The notes below the pieces were generated by a model. The model searched no databases and was not told where the DNA came from. It saw only the letters and a program-made list of their open reading frames with translations. From contig CM055107.1 in assembly GCA_029204225.1 (NCBI GenBank), positions 25,505,391-25,569,390 on the forward strand: 64,000 nucleotides of DNA. The letters are read 5' to 3'. Positions 28,901-41,027 of this stretch are shown here, in pieces (positions within the stretch are counted from its first letter, which is position 1; each line of letters begins with the position of its first letter). The translations under genes and the position numbers were made by a program. The DNA comes from Diphasiastrum complanatum. Its lineage: Eukaryota; Streptophyta; Lycopodiopsida; Lycopodiales; Lycopodiaceae.

Positions 28901-29449
28901 AAACTATCTTTCCCTTTGTCTATGCATGACTATGCCTATCAATTTTGAACAAAACAATAGTGATAGAAATCAGGTTCAATCTTATAGTAACTAACTTTGA
29001 GATCATTAGTACTACAATGATTATGTAGCCAAACATTAAAGCACTATCAGAAAAATAATCAATCGCGAAAAACTACAGAAATGCATACATTCTGAGACGA
29101 ACCTTATAAGGGAAGCTCCTTAGATCCTGTTTACAAATCACAAACACAATGATAACACACTATGGAGAAACCACCCAACCAAGTAGAAGCATCCAATCAA
29201 ACTCTAGAAGCCTCATCCCCAAGCCAAGGAACAAGAAGCATGAATATAAGTGAGAGCTTGGCAATGAATCCAAAACCATGATGAGGAGTAGGACGAGTTT
29301 GGACCCAATATATAGAGCCAAAAGCAACCTGGGCACATAGCCATGCAAATTTCCTATACATAGATTCACCTAGAATAGAGTCCTAAGCATGGACCAACTA
29401 TTCAAAGAATTGCTATTGATAATTCTACACATGCATACACTGTCTCATA

Positions 29450-30371
29450 CCTTGTCCAAACTCCATTTAGTGTGTTCTGGGCCTCACAAGGATATTAGTT
29501 GCTTTCGGGTCACATCCAGTATGACGTGGCATAACTAACAGCTTGCTTCACTGGAATATAGTGTATCCAAGACTAGGAGTATACTATATCCTTATGTACT
29601 GGTTATGGATATTACAAACCTGAACGCAATAAGAAGATAGTATTGATTCAGTATAAAAACGAAACAGATTTAAATGAGTACAACAAGTTGTGAATCAAAG
29701 CCACGTACTCTAAGCTATCTCCGAGCGGCTAAATATAAGTCTAAATTAAGCGCAATGCTGATAAGCAGCAAGCACAATAGCAATCTCTAATCAAGTCTAA
29801 AGAACTGAGCGAGAATGTTCAAGAGTGTTCAAGCTTGTAGGCTTGAGAGAGAGAACACTAACTATTCAATACTTGATGATTAATCTTCATGATTCAATTC
29901 TTTTCAATTCTTAAGATGTAGGAATATGAACAACTATTTATACTAAGCAATTAGGTCGCCAAATGCGTCATCCAGTTGGCTATAATGTGCTGGCATTCAT
30001 CCAATTAGGACTTCTCGAAAATTACTTGTTGATGAATTAATGCAAGTCGATGGCTTTGGTTGTAAACAATCTGTTTGCAAATTTAACGTAAACTGTAACT
30101 CTGCAGAAATGAACATAAATTGTCATGCAAAAAATGCGAAAAATACGAAGGTCTTTGCCAACGTCATTTTCTTAACATTTGAGGCATCTGGTATTTTACG
30201 AAAAAGACGAAGTGAGAGAAAATCTTGAAAGACGAAGATCTCAACATTGTGAGCCATTTTCGAGTAGTTATGCAAACTGTGTAAAAACACGAAGAAATCT
30301 GCAAGTCTAGATAAAAGTTGGATGAAGATTAAAATGTCGATTAGTTGATTAGTTGGAGAATAATCTAACAC
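29450..30371 (-). repeat. Probable 3' LTR of copia-5
   Basis: On the minus strand it begins TGTTAGATTATTCTCC, like the 5' LTR start TGTTGGATTTATCTCC. Both LTRs share a cctgaacgca block (29621 and 31829). Overall similarity is low and the left limit is a guess from spacing. Confidence 0.45.
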
Positions 30372-30702
30372 TGCTAATAGAGAGCAGATTTATTGACAGA
30401 TTTGGTACATGAAGGACATTTGAAAGTAGCTTGCATTGATCATTGGAAAAGTTTAATCTTATAGTACCTTCACTTTTGATAGCTTGAGTGCTATTGTCAT
30501 CAAGGTGAACATATCGTTTGGTACTGTAAGACATATAGGACTCGAAACAGTCGATATGGCTGGTCATATGTTGTGTAGCATCGAAATCAAGAAACCAAGA
30601 GTTGTCGTTGGATGCTTCTTGGTGGTTTGTCATGAAGGCATCATGTTTCGATTCTTGAATAGGCTGTGGAACTTCTGCATCTGCATTTGCCACTTGATTC
30701 AC
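30372..30702 (-). pseudogene. copia-5 protease
   Basis: WFLDFDATQHMTSH, then YVHLDDNSTQAIKSEG and LHVPNLSINLLSISSV. The active site is D-F-D-A-T, not D-S-G-A-T. The reading frame is cut by the LTR immediately after LLSISSV. Confidence 0.82.
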
Positions 30703-30799
30703 AACTTCTTCTTTGTCGGCTGATTCAATTGCTTTTGACGATGTGTCGGTATCTGATCTTTCTTTGATGACTTTGGGCCTTTCTTCTTCTGCTTAGTCG

Positions 30800-31400
30800 A
30801 GCCTTTTTTGGTTTATAGGACGTGACAGTCAACAGTCGAAGAACTGGAGGCTTCGTTCCTTCGAGAGTCTCTTCCTACAACAGCATTGTGATGACTCTTG
30901 AAAGAGTCAGTTCGGGGTGTGTCGTGATAATCATCACCCCAGCTGTCGTATGAGCTTGGCAAGCTTGATAGCAGTGTCATTATTGCGTCTTGATCGTCGA
31001 TGACCGATCCGACAATGACCATTTGCTTCAGTAGGTTCTTGAACCGGTTGATGTGAGGGAATCACCATTTGCCATCTTGAGGGAGTAAAATTTCTTCTGA
31101 GATGTAGCTTGGAAGCTATATCTCGCACTTCATATAATGTGCTCAAGATGTCCCAGACTTCCTTGGATGTCTGAGCTTTGGACACATGGCCGATTTGCAT
31201 GCCCAAGATGTTGAGGATGATCAGCGCAAATGTTTTGCCATCCTTCAGCTTCCATCGAGAGATTGCTGCGTCGTCAGCTTTGGGTCTTGCCTCTTCACCT
31301 ATAATAATGTCATACAATTCTTTAGCCATTAGCTCATCTTAAATTTTCACAGAAGGTAATTGGCTCCATAAAGCTTGTCCATAATAGGACTGGCTTTTCC
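30800..31400 (-). pseudogene. copia-5 gag
   Basis: ELYDIIIGEEARPK, ISRWKLKDGKTFALI, SKEVWDILSTLYE and, after a frame change, MVIVGSVIDDQDAIMTLLSSLPSSYDSW. These are the middle gag motifs in the right order. No zinc knuckle is seen. Confidence 0.8.
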
Positions 31401-31635
31401 TTGGAAATCCATGTGGAAGATTAGTTTAGATGATAGTAGTAACTATCAGTGACTTAAGTATGAAAATCTAGTGCGAAAATACAGAACAAGAAAATAGTTA
31501 TCCTATCGGCTAGTAGGATCAGGTTATGTGGGAAGTTTATTAGGCTATAGAAATAGCTCTGACATAAAACCGCTTAAGAAATCAGATGAATTCTGATATT
31601 AAAGCTCTAAATAATTAGAGCATAGTAACCTATCA

Positions 31636-31646
31636 CTCTGATACCA
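31636..31646 (-). promoter_or_regulatory. Primer binding site of copia-5
   Basis: TGGTATCAGAG on the minus strand directly next to the LTR end CCCCACAGCA. Confidence 0.82.
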
Positions 31647-32416
31647 TGCTGTGGGGAAGTGTGAGAAGTTCCCTCGGTGCGTGCACTATTGGTAACAATA
31701 GGTGAACACAATAATGAAGTTAAGTTTAGAGCTAGGTGCGCGATGATAGCGGAAGCAAGAGTAGACAATCAGACAAAGCAATCAGAAGATCAGATAGAGA
31801 GCGAAAAACATTGCAAATACTGACAAAACCTGAACGCAGAACTAGATAGCACTTTATTCAGATTGATTGTAACGAAATACAAGTCAGTGATGCAGGTGAG
31901 CACAAGACAATAGCGGGCAAAACTGCGTGCTCACAAATCTAACTACAAACTGTAAAAGCTATGAGCTTATTGCTGACGATTCCTCTGAAGAGGAGAATCA
32001 ATGCATTAAAAACATCTGTTGTGTCTGTCTTATCGGATTCAATAATCCGTGTTCTTGATCATTGATCAATTGCATAATTGTTAAATGATCTATGTGCTAT
32101 TTACATTTATGTAGATGAGTGTACAAGAGATGGCGTGGAGCCCGTTGTCCCGTCAAGGAGAAGATCGTGGCTATTGTCATTGTCAAGTTGGTTATGCAGT
32201 ATAGAGGATGAGCGTTAGGAGGTCGATAAGCCGGGCTTCCTCGATATGTCGTCCAAGTTGTGGATATACCTGATAGTTCGTCCAACTCCGATATGTCGGC
32301 CATCTTCACTTACTTGTCTTTAGTAATTGAGCTGCGCGACATGCAAGTAAATATGCAGTGATGAATTGAACTAGATTAACATGGGATTTAGGAGAGTAGA
32401 GGAGATAAATCCAACA
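31647..32416 (-). repeat. 5' LTR of copia-5
   Basis: On the plus strand it runs from TGCTGTGGGG to ATCCAACA, 770 bp with TG...CA ends, abutting the primer site. Confidence 0.72.
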
Positions 32417-33329
32417 CTATGTGTGCTAGGTTGGAAATTATCCACCCTATAGTGTAAGTTTAGTCTTTTCCTATACAACTCAATGTACGTTGCCCACCCT
32501 TATTGTACTCTATGTGGCTACTTAGATCATTTTTTGTAGCCTTGTGTGTGACTTGGGAGTGTGAAAAATTGTCAAAAATCTATCTTGGTTATTTTACGAT
32601 TTTATGTTTGCGAGTACATTTCACACTTGTGGAGGATGTTTCCATGTGCGTAAAATAGTCAAAAGAAGTTTATCATGTTGACTTTAGGGGTGTCATATAG
32701 TTTTCTAGTCAAGCATCTTGGTGTCATTAGTAGAGAGGGCCAATTTTGGCTTTAGAGGTCAAGCAGTCAAGTACACATGTCTTGTCATCATTAGGCCAAA
32801 AGTCAATTGTGAGGTACCTCGAGCTAGTTAGGTTGCTTACAAGTCTCCAAGTTAGATTTGATGAGTGATCAAGTCAATGTGTTGGCAAAGAGTCAAGGGT
32901 CCAATCATAAGTGAGAGATTTGATGTAAGGGTCCAATCAAAATCAAATATGTTGCATCATTCATCCAATAGGATTAGAGAGACTATGAATAAGGGGTCCA
33001 ATAGGAATTGAGCTTGGACTACCTTGAGATTCTATATGTACTTTCATTTTCTTCATTAATCTATGTGAGTTTTTGAGTCAAACTTGAGATCAATCAATTT
33101 TGTGAGTATTTTGTTCTCTCTCTACCTGAGACCAAAAGTGCTACTTTCTCTCTCTACTCGAGGAGAGGAGCTTGTTGGGACTTAGTTTTTTTCATGATGC
33201 TTTTCCACACGTGTGAAACTACTTTGGTTATGAATGTATGCATGTAGAATTGTCTCTTTGCCTTAGAATTTGACATTGATCTTGGATTTCAATCAATAGT
33301 TGATCTATAGTGCAAGAACAAAGCTTAGG
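32417..33329. other. Spacer with short repeat derivatives
   Basis: A 66-bp stretch (32560-32625) starts TGTGAAAAATTG and ends GTACATTTCACA, resembling just the two ends of the 26009-26655 family. A ggtccaat motif recurs at 32910-33000. No gene seen. Confidence 0.4.
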
Positions 33330-33354
33330 AGATCATTTTGAACCAATTCAAGCA

Positions 33355-33970
33355 AGCCAACATCTCTAATGAGAACGAAGACTTTATTGCAAGTGATGGA
33401 GAAGACTCTCTTATGGCATCAAGCTTATCCTCTTCCACCTTAAAAAAGAATGACTCTTTATATCAGTAGTGGAGAATCATCTCATATGAGTAGCTCCAAG
33501 GATTCCTTCTCATCTATTATGCCTTATAAAGGAATCAAGGAGTCCATATATATTGCAAGTGATCAAGAGTGCAAAATTGAAGGAGTAGGGACTATTCCCT
33601 TGAAGCTTGCATCTTCCAAAATTCTATCTCTTCACAAGACAAGCTTACAAAGAATCTTATAAGTGTTGGCTAATTACTTGATGGTGGCCTTGATGTCAAT
33701 TTCCATATTGACAATTGTGTGATCAAGAAGGACGATGAGATCCTTGCACATGGATCTAGATATGAAGCATCTACAAATTGGATCCAAGAGAAACTGCAAA
33801 TTCTTGTTTGTCCAAGCTTTCAAAGGAGGATGATCACACAAGATGCACATGGTTATGTAAAATATCATTCATTGGTGCGATGCCATGTTGCTCCGACGTT
33901 TTGATGCAATCTCTAAAGTCAAATACGTGTCTGAACACATTTGGTGTAGGGTATATGAGTCCTCGATAAT
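33355..33970 (+). pseudogene. Copia protease and GAG-pre-integrase remnant
   Basis: An acidic linker (NEDFIASDGEDSLMASS) is followed by LYISSGESSHMSSSKDSF, CKIEGVGTIPLKL, then frame-shifted KNLISVG-like and DNCVIKKDDEILAHGS. The protease active site reads S-S-G where D-S-G is expected, so the catalytic Asp is lost. No integrase follows. Confidence 0.7.
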
Positions 33971-35240
33971 ACTCTGTAAGATTGGTAAATAATTTTTTTT
34001 TTTTTTTGCATCTTAGCTTTTTAAAAAAGCAGCTGAACATTTGGTCAATCTGATCGTAAGCAACCAATATCGATAAATATGCCAACATTGTTTGATTTTT
34101 ATTTTCTCTAGATATATCATCAAGTTGCAAGTAGAAAATCTCAAGAAGACTATTACCATAATTCAACTATTATTTTGTGAATTATAGTAATGGTCAAGTT
34201 TGGATCATTTCGAACATTGAATTAAGTCAAAAACCATAATCATGTTGCACAATTTTTTTGTTTAGCTTTATATTTAGTCCAAAATCATTGAGTGAACATA
34301 TGGAAAGGGGGCTCATCAAAGAAAAACATGTTGTAAAACAGAGCGATAAATTGCAAAAAATTGATGGTTAAAAGGTTTCAAGAAAAGATTCATTTGTTGG
34401 TCAAAACACTTGATGTAACTATTTTCCTATTACTACCAACATGTTTGTGTTCTAAGCTAGATGAAGATGATTTGAGAGGCCTCTCAATGAGCTAGATTTG
34501 TTAGTGTTTCTAGCCACTTCTCCCTACAGATGAAAGACATCTCAACAGCCTATAAAATCATGTTATTGATCTTACAATTACATCATTATGCACTCATGAG
34601 AATACGATGTTACATACCTTAAATGCAACTTAGAACTGCAATTCATACTCCTTTGTAGCCTTGAAGAATTTTGAGACAACATGAAACAACATTGTAGTAA
34701 ATCCATCTTGTAGTAACAAGTTAATTGATTATGTTTATGTTTACTACTGTGGGCAAACATATCAACCTAAAGCATAACACATTTTGTTGAAAATATGTGA
34801 CAACGACATCAAATAGTTATTCAACAGAATGTTGATAGTAATGCGAATGTAGATAATGTATACCATGATAATACTCATATCTATAGCTAAGCTACAGTAA
34901 ATTATCATTTAGAAATTGCAGAATTAAAGAATGATTGACAATGACTTAGTATGCTTTTGATCTATCAACTATTGCAGGTAAGATGCAATAAACTGTAACA
35001 ATAGAAAATTTGAATAAGATGAATGAAGATGCAAATAATCTGTTTATTAGAAATTTGAATGATAGAAGATGAATACTTAGACTATCTTATTTTGCTTATC
35101 AACCAAATAATAAATCAACTTAGAGAGAGGGGAGCAGAGAATAAATTCCGAAGTAGGTGGCACTTGCTAGGTGGTACTCCAAGATTTTACAAAATTCTTG
35201 GAGTTGTTATAAATAAGATTTTAGTCTTTTATTTTCGATG
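33971..35240. other. AT-rich spacer
   Basis: No gene or element recognised; poly-T tract near 33993. Confidence 0.4.
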
Positions 35241-35417
<177 letters not shown>

Positions 35418-35736
35418 CGCACATCTCGCATCTCAAATATCTCACATATCTCGCATACTCAGAGAGAGAGTACGGGTCAGAGAGAAGTCGAGAGAGACCT
35501 TCGGGGCTTTTGCATATCTCGCACATCTCTCAGCTAGAGAGAGGCCGAGAGAGACCTTCGGTACCTTCGCATATCTGACAACCGTTGGCCAAAAAATAAA
35601 ACATGAAGAAAAATGTGATTTCTGGGCAGCGTGAGTGTCCCAAAAACACTAAAATTTTGATATATAGACTGAGAAGTGTGCCTGTTGATGATGGGCGGCC
35701 GATGGTGTGTCTGTGTGTGTGCGTAGGGACGTGCGG

Positions 35737-35739
<3 letters not shown>

Positions 35740-35789
<50 letters not shown>

Positions 35790-35837
35790 AGGGAGAGGGA
35801 GAGGGAGAGGGAGAGGGAGAGCGAGAGCGAGAGCGAG

Positions 35838-35914
<77 letters not shown>

Positions 35915-36112
35915 TCCCCTCCCTTGCACGCGACCATGCACCCTCCCCACACCCCCGCCCTTGTGTCCTTCCCGCATGCGCTCCCTTTGCCCTCCCTACT
36001 CCCCCTCCCCACGCCCCCGCCCTACACCCTCCTAGCGCACTTTCCCGGCGTGCCCTCCCCTCACGCCCTCCCTTTACCCTCCTTGCTCTTTTGCTACACA
36101 CTCCCATTTACT
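35740..36112. repeat. Compound purine repeat followed by a cytosine-rich tract
   Basis: (GA)n passes into (GGGAGA)n, (GCGAGA)n and (GA)n again (35740-35912). The strand then switches to C-rich ccctcccc sequence until about 36105. The sharp purine-to-pyrimidine switch is unusual. Confidence 0.85.
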
Positions 36113-36410
36113 TGAATTGAGAAAAATTGCTACCATCTAGCTCATGATTGGAACTCAGATATTATACAAACCTTTGTGAATTGCAACATGAACAAAAAAA
36201 TGTTGCCTCACGAAGAACTTCAACAAAGCTGATCATTCTGATCATTTTCTTCTTCTTCTTCTTCTAAGAGCTATATGCTACAAATGCAGTCAGGTGGAAG
36301 AGAGAGCAAGCCAAAAAATTTTGAGTAGGTTTTCACAGACGAAGATCTAATTCATCTAACACCTCAGTTGCTTGCTGATCAATGGTAGAAATCTTGTTTG
36401 AACTTTCCCG
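36113..36410. other. 3' flank of the transporter fragment
   Basis: AT-rich with a (CTT)n run near 36248; nothing coding recognised. Confidence 0.4.
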
Positions 36411-36839
36411 CTAGGCAGGCACAACATCAGAATCCACTACAAATTTTCTCCAAAACCAATGTCATCTCCAAATATTGACCATGTCATCAATAGCTACACC
36501 CTTCGTTTCAGGCACCAATAGGTAGACGAATATTGTCATGATCACCACAAAGCCAACAAAGAAAAGAAAGATGCCGTATAAAAAATGGCATAGCATAGAC
36601 AGAAATGATTCCGCAATCATGAAGATGAAAAGAAGATTTGTGGATACTGCTATGCTCTGAACAACGGATCTGATCTCTAGAGGGAAAATCTTGCTAGGAA
36701 TAAGCCATGCCAACGGACCCCAAGACCCAACAAATGCAGCAACGAAAAGGCAAATCATCAGCACTACCGTAGTAGAGGCATGCGCGAGCTTGTCTGACCC
36801 GCTATGGAGTCATGTTCCTAACAAAATAGCAATCACAAC
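36411..36839 (-). pseudogene. STP-type hexose transporter, last exon, broken
   Basis: On the minus strand after an acceptor (gtgtag) it reads VVIAILLGT, stop, then [73 protein letters not shown] and [12 protein letters not shown] second stop follows, then HWFWRKFVVDS and a final stop at 36411-36413. These are the last membrane helices and the PETKG motif of plant monosaccharide/H+ symporters (STP family, plasma membrane). The two in-frame stops (36810-36812 and 36462-36464) and changed residues in the usual G-W-S-W-G-P-L-G-W core mark it as a pseudogene. No upstream STP exon is visible to its right. Confidence 0.88.
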
Positions 36840-37611
36840 CTACACGTTAGATCAAAACAAAGCTTTGTATTCAATCAGTGGCAGTTTAATTAGCTTATAC
36901 GACCATAAAATTACAAATCAAAGTCAATCTCAAATTCTTTGTTGTTAAATTTTTTTTTCTAGAATTGAATCCTAAGCTAATAGTTTGATCAAGACAAACG
37001 ACAAACATTGCCATGAGTATACTTTACAAGACAAACCAATGAAAATCCCAGCAACGACATACAAAATTGGATATTTTGATTCACCTGTGAAATCATCATA
37101 TGCTGTGAGGCTTCGAGAACAAAACTCTCCGCCCAAACCGGTCCACTGTCACGATCGAAAACAATTCTCAATGGACATTGAAGAAACATACAAGATTCAA
37201 AAAATCCTTTAAAACTTTGCAATGAGCCATTGTATGTGCGATGACAACTTACCACACTGACATTAACTTTGGAAGGGTAAGCTGTCAATCCCAGGATGGG
37301 ATCTCGTGGTGCTGGTGTCACGTGCGACCACCAGCCAGCGGAGACATGAAGCGCTTGCCTGCGTGCACGCGCATGTTGGATCGAGCGATCGCCCCGGCCT
37401 ACCATCGCTGCTCTTCCACACTCGAGCTTACAATCGATCCTTCCTCCTCCCTCCTCGTTCTACTTTTTAGATGACGATAAATTTTGAAAGTGGGTTCACT
37501 GTTGAAATAAGCAATAAAGCATTTTTCAGCTACATAGCCATATGCCACAGTTTGTGGAAAAGGCAAAAATCATGAAAATTTTAGCTTATCATACTGAGAG
37601 ATTGTTCATAC
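36840..37611. other. Non-coding interval between two minus-strand exons
   Basis: A 138-codon minus ORF (36989-37405) has no recognisable domain and I regard it as chance. The interval contains a possible intron acceptor for the transporter exon. Confidence 0.35.
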
Positions 37612-37986
37612 CTTTCAGGTGCTTGCGAACAAAAACAATCAGCAACAATACTGTAAAGGGCAAGACTTGCTCAATCCATCTGGGACAAGGTTGAAAGTCA
37701 TATCTTTGTGCGACTAACTCTCTGTTGTTGCTGACAGCACCTGCATCAGAGCCTTGAAAACCCTCGATGTTGATAGAACGTGGACTTGCTGATGGACTTG
37801 TCGGAGTATCACCCCCCATCGTTCTATGTGACTGTGAAGATGGTGGCGAATCAGCAAATGAATCTTCAAGTGCATTTATGCCATGGGAAAGGGCAAAGCC
37901 CACATTTCTTCTAATCTGCTCCTGCTCCTGATTGCAACCTCTGATGCACTATCCCCTACATGCTCACCATTCACCAAAGACACTCC
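37612..37986 (-). CDS. Exon resembling a plant RNFT-type RING/transmembrane protein, N-terminal part
   Basis: The minus frame reads RRNVGFALSHGINALEDSF, a Ser/Pro-rich low-complexity stretch, then QRYDFQPCPRWIEQVLPF and LLLIVFVRKHLK. It ends at a GT donor (37611). The RWIEQVLPF...VRxHLxG pattern matches, from memory, the first membrane segment of plant RING finger and transmembrane-domain E3 ligases (ER membrane in animals). Upstream, VNGEHVGDSASEVAIRSRS is readable in a different frame, so there is a frame change near 37910-37925 or an unrecognised splice. The RING domain is not present in the window, so this may be a broken or partial gene. Confidence 0.5.
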
Positions 37987-38860
37987 CTAACCAAGTACAT
38001 GCTAGTTAGAAGTAAAGCTATTGCAAACTCTGATGTTAATTCATAATCAAAACTATAATACAAGCCAAGTAAGCACTTAAACTCATGCATCTTTCACAAA
38101 CAATGAAAATGCTTACATGTAGATTGATATGCTGACAACACTAACACCTACATGTGACAGAATTTCTAGAATCACCTTCAGCATCAGAGAAACTATGAAT
38201 ACTATATCATTTCCATCTAGCTAGGAGTTAGGACTTTAAAAGAAAATTAGAATTTGCAGCATATAACGGGGAGGATACATCTAGAAAGAAATTGCAAAAA
38301 AAATGTCAAAAGAACATTTTGGAAAATTAAAGAGAAAGAATATCATAAGAACTTGCCTTGACATCGGTTGTTAGATGGTCGCCATTCCCCCACCCTCCAC
38401 AAATAGGCCATGGCCGTTATGTCTCTCCTTTTCTTTCCATTAAAAACTGCCTCTTCTTTTCTTGCCCCTTCCTCCTCCACCTGCAGAGGTACCAACACCC
38501 GTGTCTCACCTTCGTCCTCCTTTCCCTAGCCCTGTGGCTCTCCGGATTTTGCCCTTCTCTCCTTCATGTTTTTACTTGCCAGTTCAAGACATAGCTAGCA
38601 AAAACTACTCTTCCATGCAGCAAACACTTGTCGATAGTTAGTAGACTTGGTACTCCTTCAATAGTTTGCCTGCCTTCGATAGTTTGATTGCTTGCAAAAT
38701 TCCATATCACATGGCATGTTAGCAAATGTAGGCCTTTGGGACTTCTGGGAGGACCAAGTCCGAGGCTAGGGCCTGGTGCATTAGCTATGTCCAATCTCAT
38801 AGTCAAGTAACTTGCCCAAGAGGGCTATGAACGCAAGAAACCGCAAGAAGGCTCCTTGTG
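37987..38860. other. Spacer
   Basis: No gene supported; a pyrimidine-rich stretch lies at 38400-38530. Confidence 0.4.
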
Positions 38861-38865
38861 GTTTA

Positions 38866-39470
38866 GTGCGGTACAGCCACCGTAGGAAACTGCAAGGAGC
38901 CTTCTTGCGGTCCCTTGCAGTGGGCTAGACTGCAATGAGCCTTCTTGCGGTCCCTTGCGGTGGGCTGGGACCACAAGGAGCCTCCTTGTGGTCCCTTGTA
39001 GTGGCCCAAGGGACCGCAAGGACCCTTATTTTGGTCCAGCCCACCGTAAGGAGGCTCTTTGTTGTCCCTTGTGCAACCGCAATGGACCGGAAGGAGCCTC
39101 CTTGCAGTCCAAGCCCACCGCAATGGACCGCAAGAAGGCTCATTTTATCACGGTTTAGGGTTTAGGGTACCCAAACCCAACATAACATAAGGAGCCCACC
39201 CCAAGGGACCACAAGGAGCCTTCTTGTGGTCCATACCACCGCAAGGGACCACAAGAAGGCTCCTTGTGGTCCCTCACGGTTTAGGATTTCGGGTTTAGGA
39301 TACCCAACCCAACGGACGATAACGAGCCCACCCCAAGGGACCACAAAGAGCCTCTTTGTGGTCCCTTGTGGTGGGTTGGACTACAAGGCGGCTCCTTGTG
39401 GTCCCTTGGGCCACCGCAAGTGGCGATCCCTAGCGGTGGGATGGACTAAAAGGGACCACAAGGAGCAGAA
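38866..39470. repeat. Hairpin-rich repeat array (CAAGGAGCC family)
   Basis: About 600 bp consist of variants of ACCGCAAGGAGCC / GGTCCCTTGCGGT in both orientations. One unit, 38967-38995, is a perfect 13-bp stem with a 3-base loop. The spacing is irregular. Short TTTAGGGTTTAGGG stretches occur near 39152. Confidence 0.85.
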
Positions 39471-39494
39471 GTGTAAAAAAAACAAAATTGACTA

Positions 39495-39767
<273 letters not shown>

Positions 39768-40089
39768 TAAAAGAAAAAAAATTTGTAGCACAACGCAAAA
39801 ATATTTTTAAACTTCAATTTTTTTTAATTTTGAGATTTTTAAATATGTGCCAAACCACAATTCTTATGCGTTCGACAGTCCTCTAAGCTTACCTCTTTGC
39901 TGAAAATCTTACTCCTAACTAGTGATATTTAATTTCAATGTGCTTACTCCTAGAATGAATTCTAGAGCTGGCTTATAAGCAATGACACTTTCATTATGTC
40001 CATCGTCTAACTATCAACAATAGTCGGTTCCTGAATTAAATAGAAGGTAGACTCTTTAATATACCTTGTAGGCTAGGTGCGCACTCTGG
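39768..40089. other. Spacer
   Basis: AT-rich, no gene recognised. Confidence 0.4.
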
Positions 40090-40745
40090 TTGATCTTCTT
40101 GGAGGTAGTGTAGGCGAATTATCCAGTCGTTAGTCTTGTTGCTCCCGAGTAGCAAAGTCTTCTTCGGATTCATTGTCAAAAAGCTCTTCGGCTGTTGGCA
40201 CGTTCAAACCTGAGACTCAAATTGTCATGTCAATGGCAAGAGTGGTTCATAGTTCCTCTAGAACTTTGATCTTGTCTCTCAGGTCGATGAATTGATCTTC
40301 GATAAAGATGACATCCCTGCTAAAGAATATCATTGAGGTATCGGGTTCGTACAACTTGTAGGTTCTATGAGCATAACCAATGAATATGGATTTGAGACTT
40401 TTAAAATCCAATTGTCTCTATTGGGATCAGCACATAGGCGATGCATTTGAAAACTCTAAGGTTCTTCACTAATAGTTTGGATCCTGTCCAAATTTCATGA
40501 GGAATTTTACCTGAGAGAGCTTTAGTCAAATATCTATTCTAGATGTAAGTTGTAGTGGAAACAACTTCAGCCCAAAAGTGCTTAGGTAGTGATGCGTGAG
40601 CTAGCATGCACTTAGCCAATTCGACTAAGGTACGATTCTTTCTCTCAACAAGCCCATTCAATTGAGGCGAATAAGGAGGAATGAACTGTTGTCCGATATC
40701 TTAGTTGAGACAATACTCCTTGAATTCGGATACAAATTTTCTATT
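40090..40745 (-). pseudogene. Copia integrase C-terminal remnant
   Basis: On the minus strand, QFIPPYSPQLNGLVERKN, RTLVELAKCMLAHASLPK and HFWAEVV...TT, then KIPHEIWTG and a weaker RVF motif. The last catalytic Glu (in VERKN) is kept. At least three stops interrupt the frame. No RT follows. Confidence 0.85.
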
Positions 40746-41016
40746 TTTTTTTTGCGTGTGTTTATTGATGAATGCTTTCTGATAATTTCTTCCTCTATCT
40801 TTGATACTCGTTTCCAAGACTCATTCGGAATATCTAACTCAAAGAGAGCATGGCTGTCATACGCCTATTTGTGTCGTTGTCTTCATGGTTGTCACAGACA
40901 CCTACAAAGATATTCCTCTGATCGTTCTAAGAAATAGTCTGAATCAGCAGTTTGTAAAGATTCTGTTATAATTTAACGTTGTGTTTCTCTTGTCTGGATT
41001 TCGTATTCAGCAAGAG

Positions 41017-41027
41017 TGGTATCAGAG
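41017..41027 (+). promoter_or_regulatory. Copia primer-site-like motif
   Basis: TGGTATCAGAG follows LTR U5-like T-rich sequence (about 40870-41016). The presumed LTR end reads agcaagag rather than CA, so it is probably a decayed LTR/primer-site junction. Confidence 0.5.

Larger units (their letters stand above)
29450..32416 (-). mobile_element. Minus-strand copia with internal deletion (copia-5)
   Basis: The 5' LTR at 31647-32416 is followed on the minus strand by a primer site, gag (31400-30800) and a protease that runs straight into a TGTTAGATTATT LTR start at 30371. All of integrase, RT and RNase H are missing. The 3' LTR is strongly diverged and its far end (about 29450) is uncertain. 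Confidence 0.65.

Noticed and set aside
36989-37405. 138-codon minus ORF next to the transporter fragment, considered as an upstream transporter exon
   Set aside because: It shows none of the helix or loop motifs of STP transporters.
39150-39175. TTTAGGG repeats as an interstitial telomere
   Set aside because: Only two units are present, within a larger unrelated repeat array.
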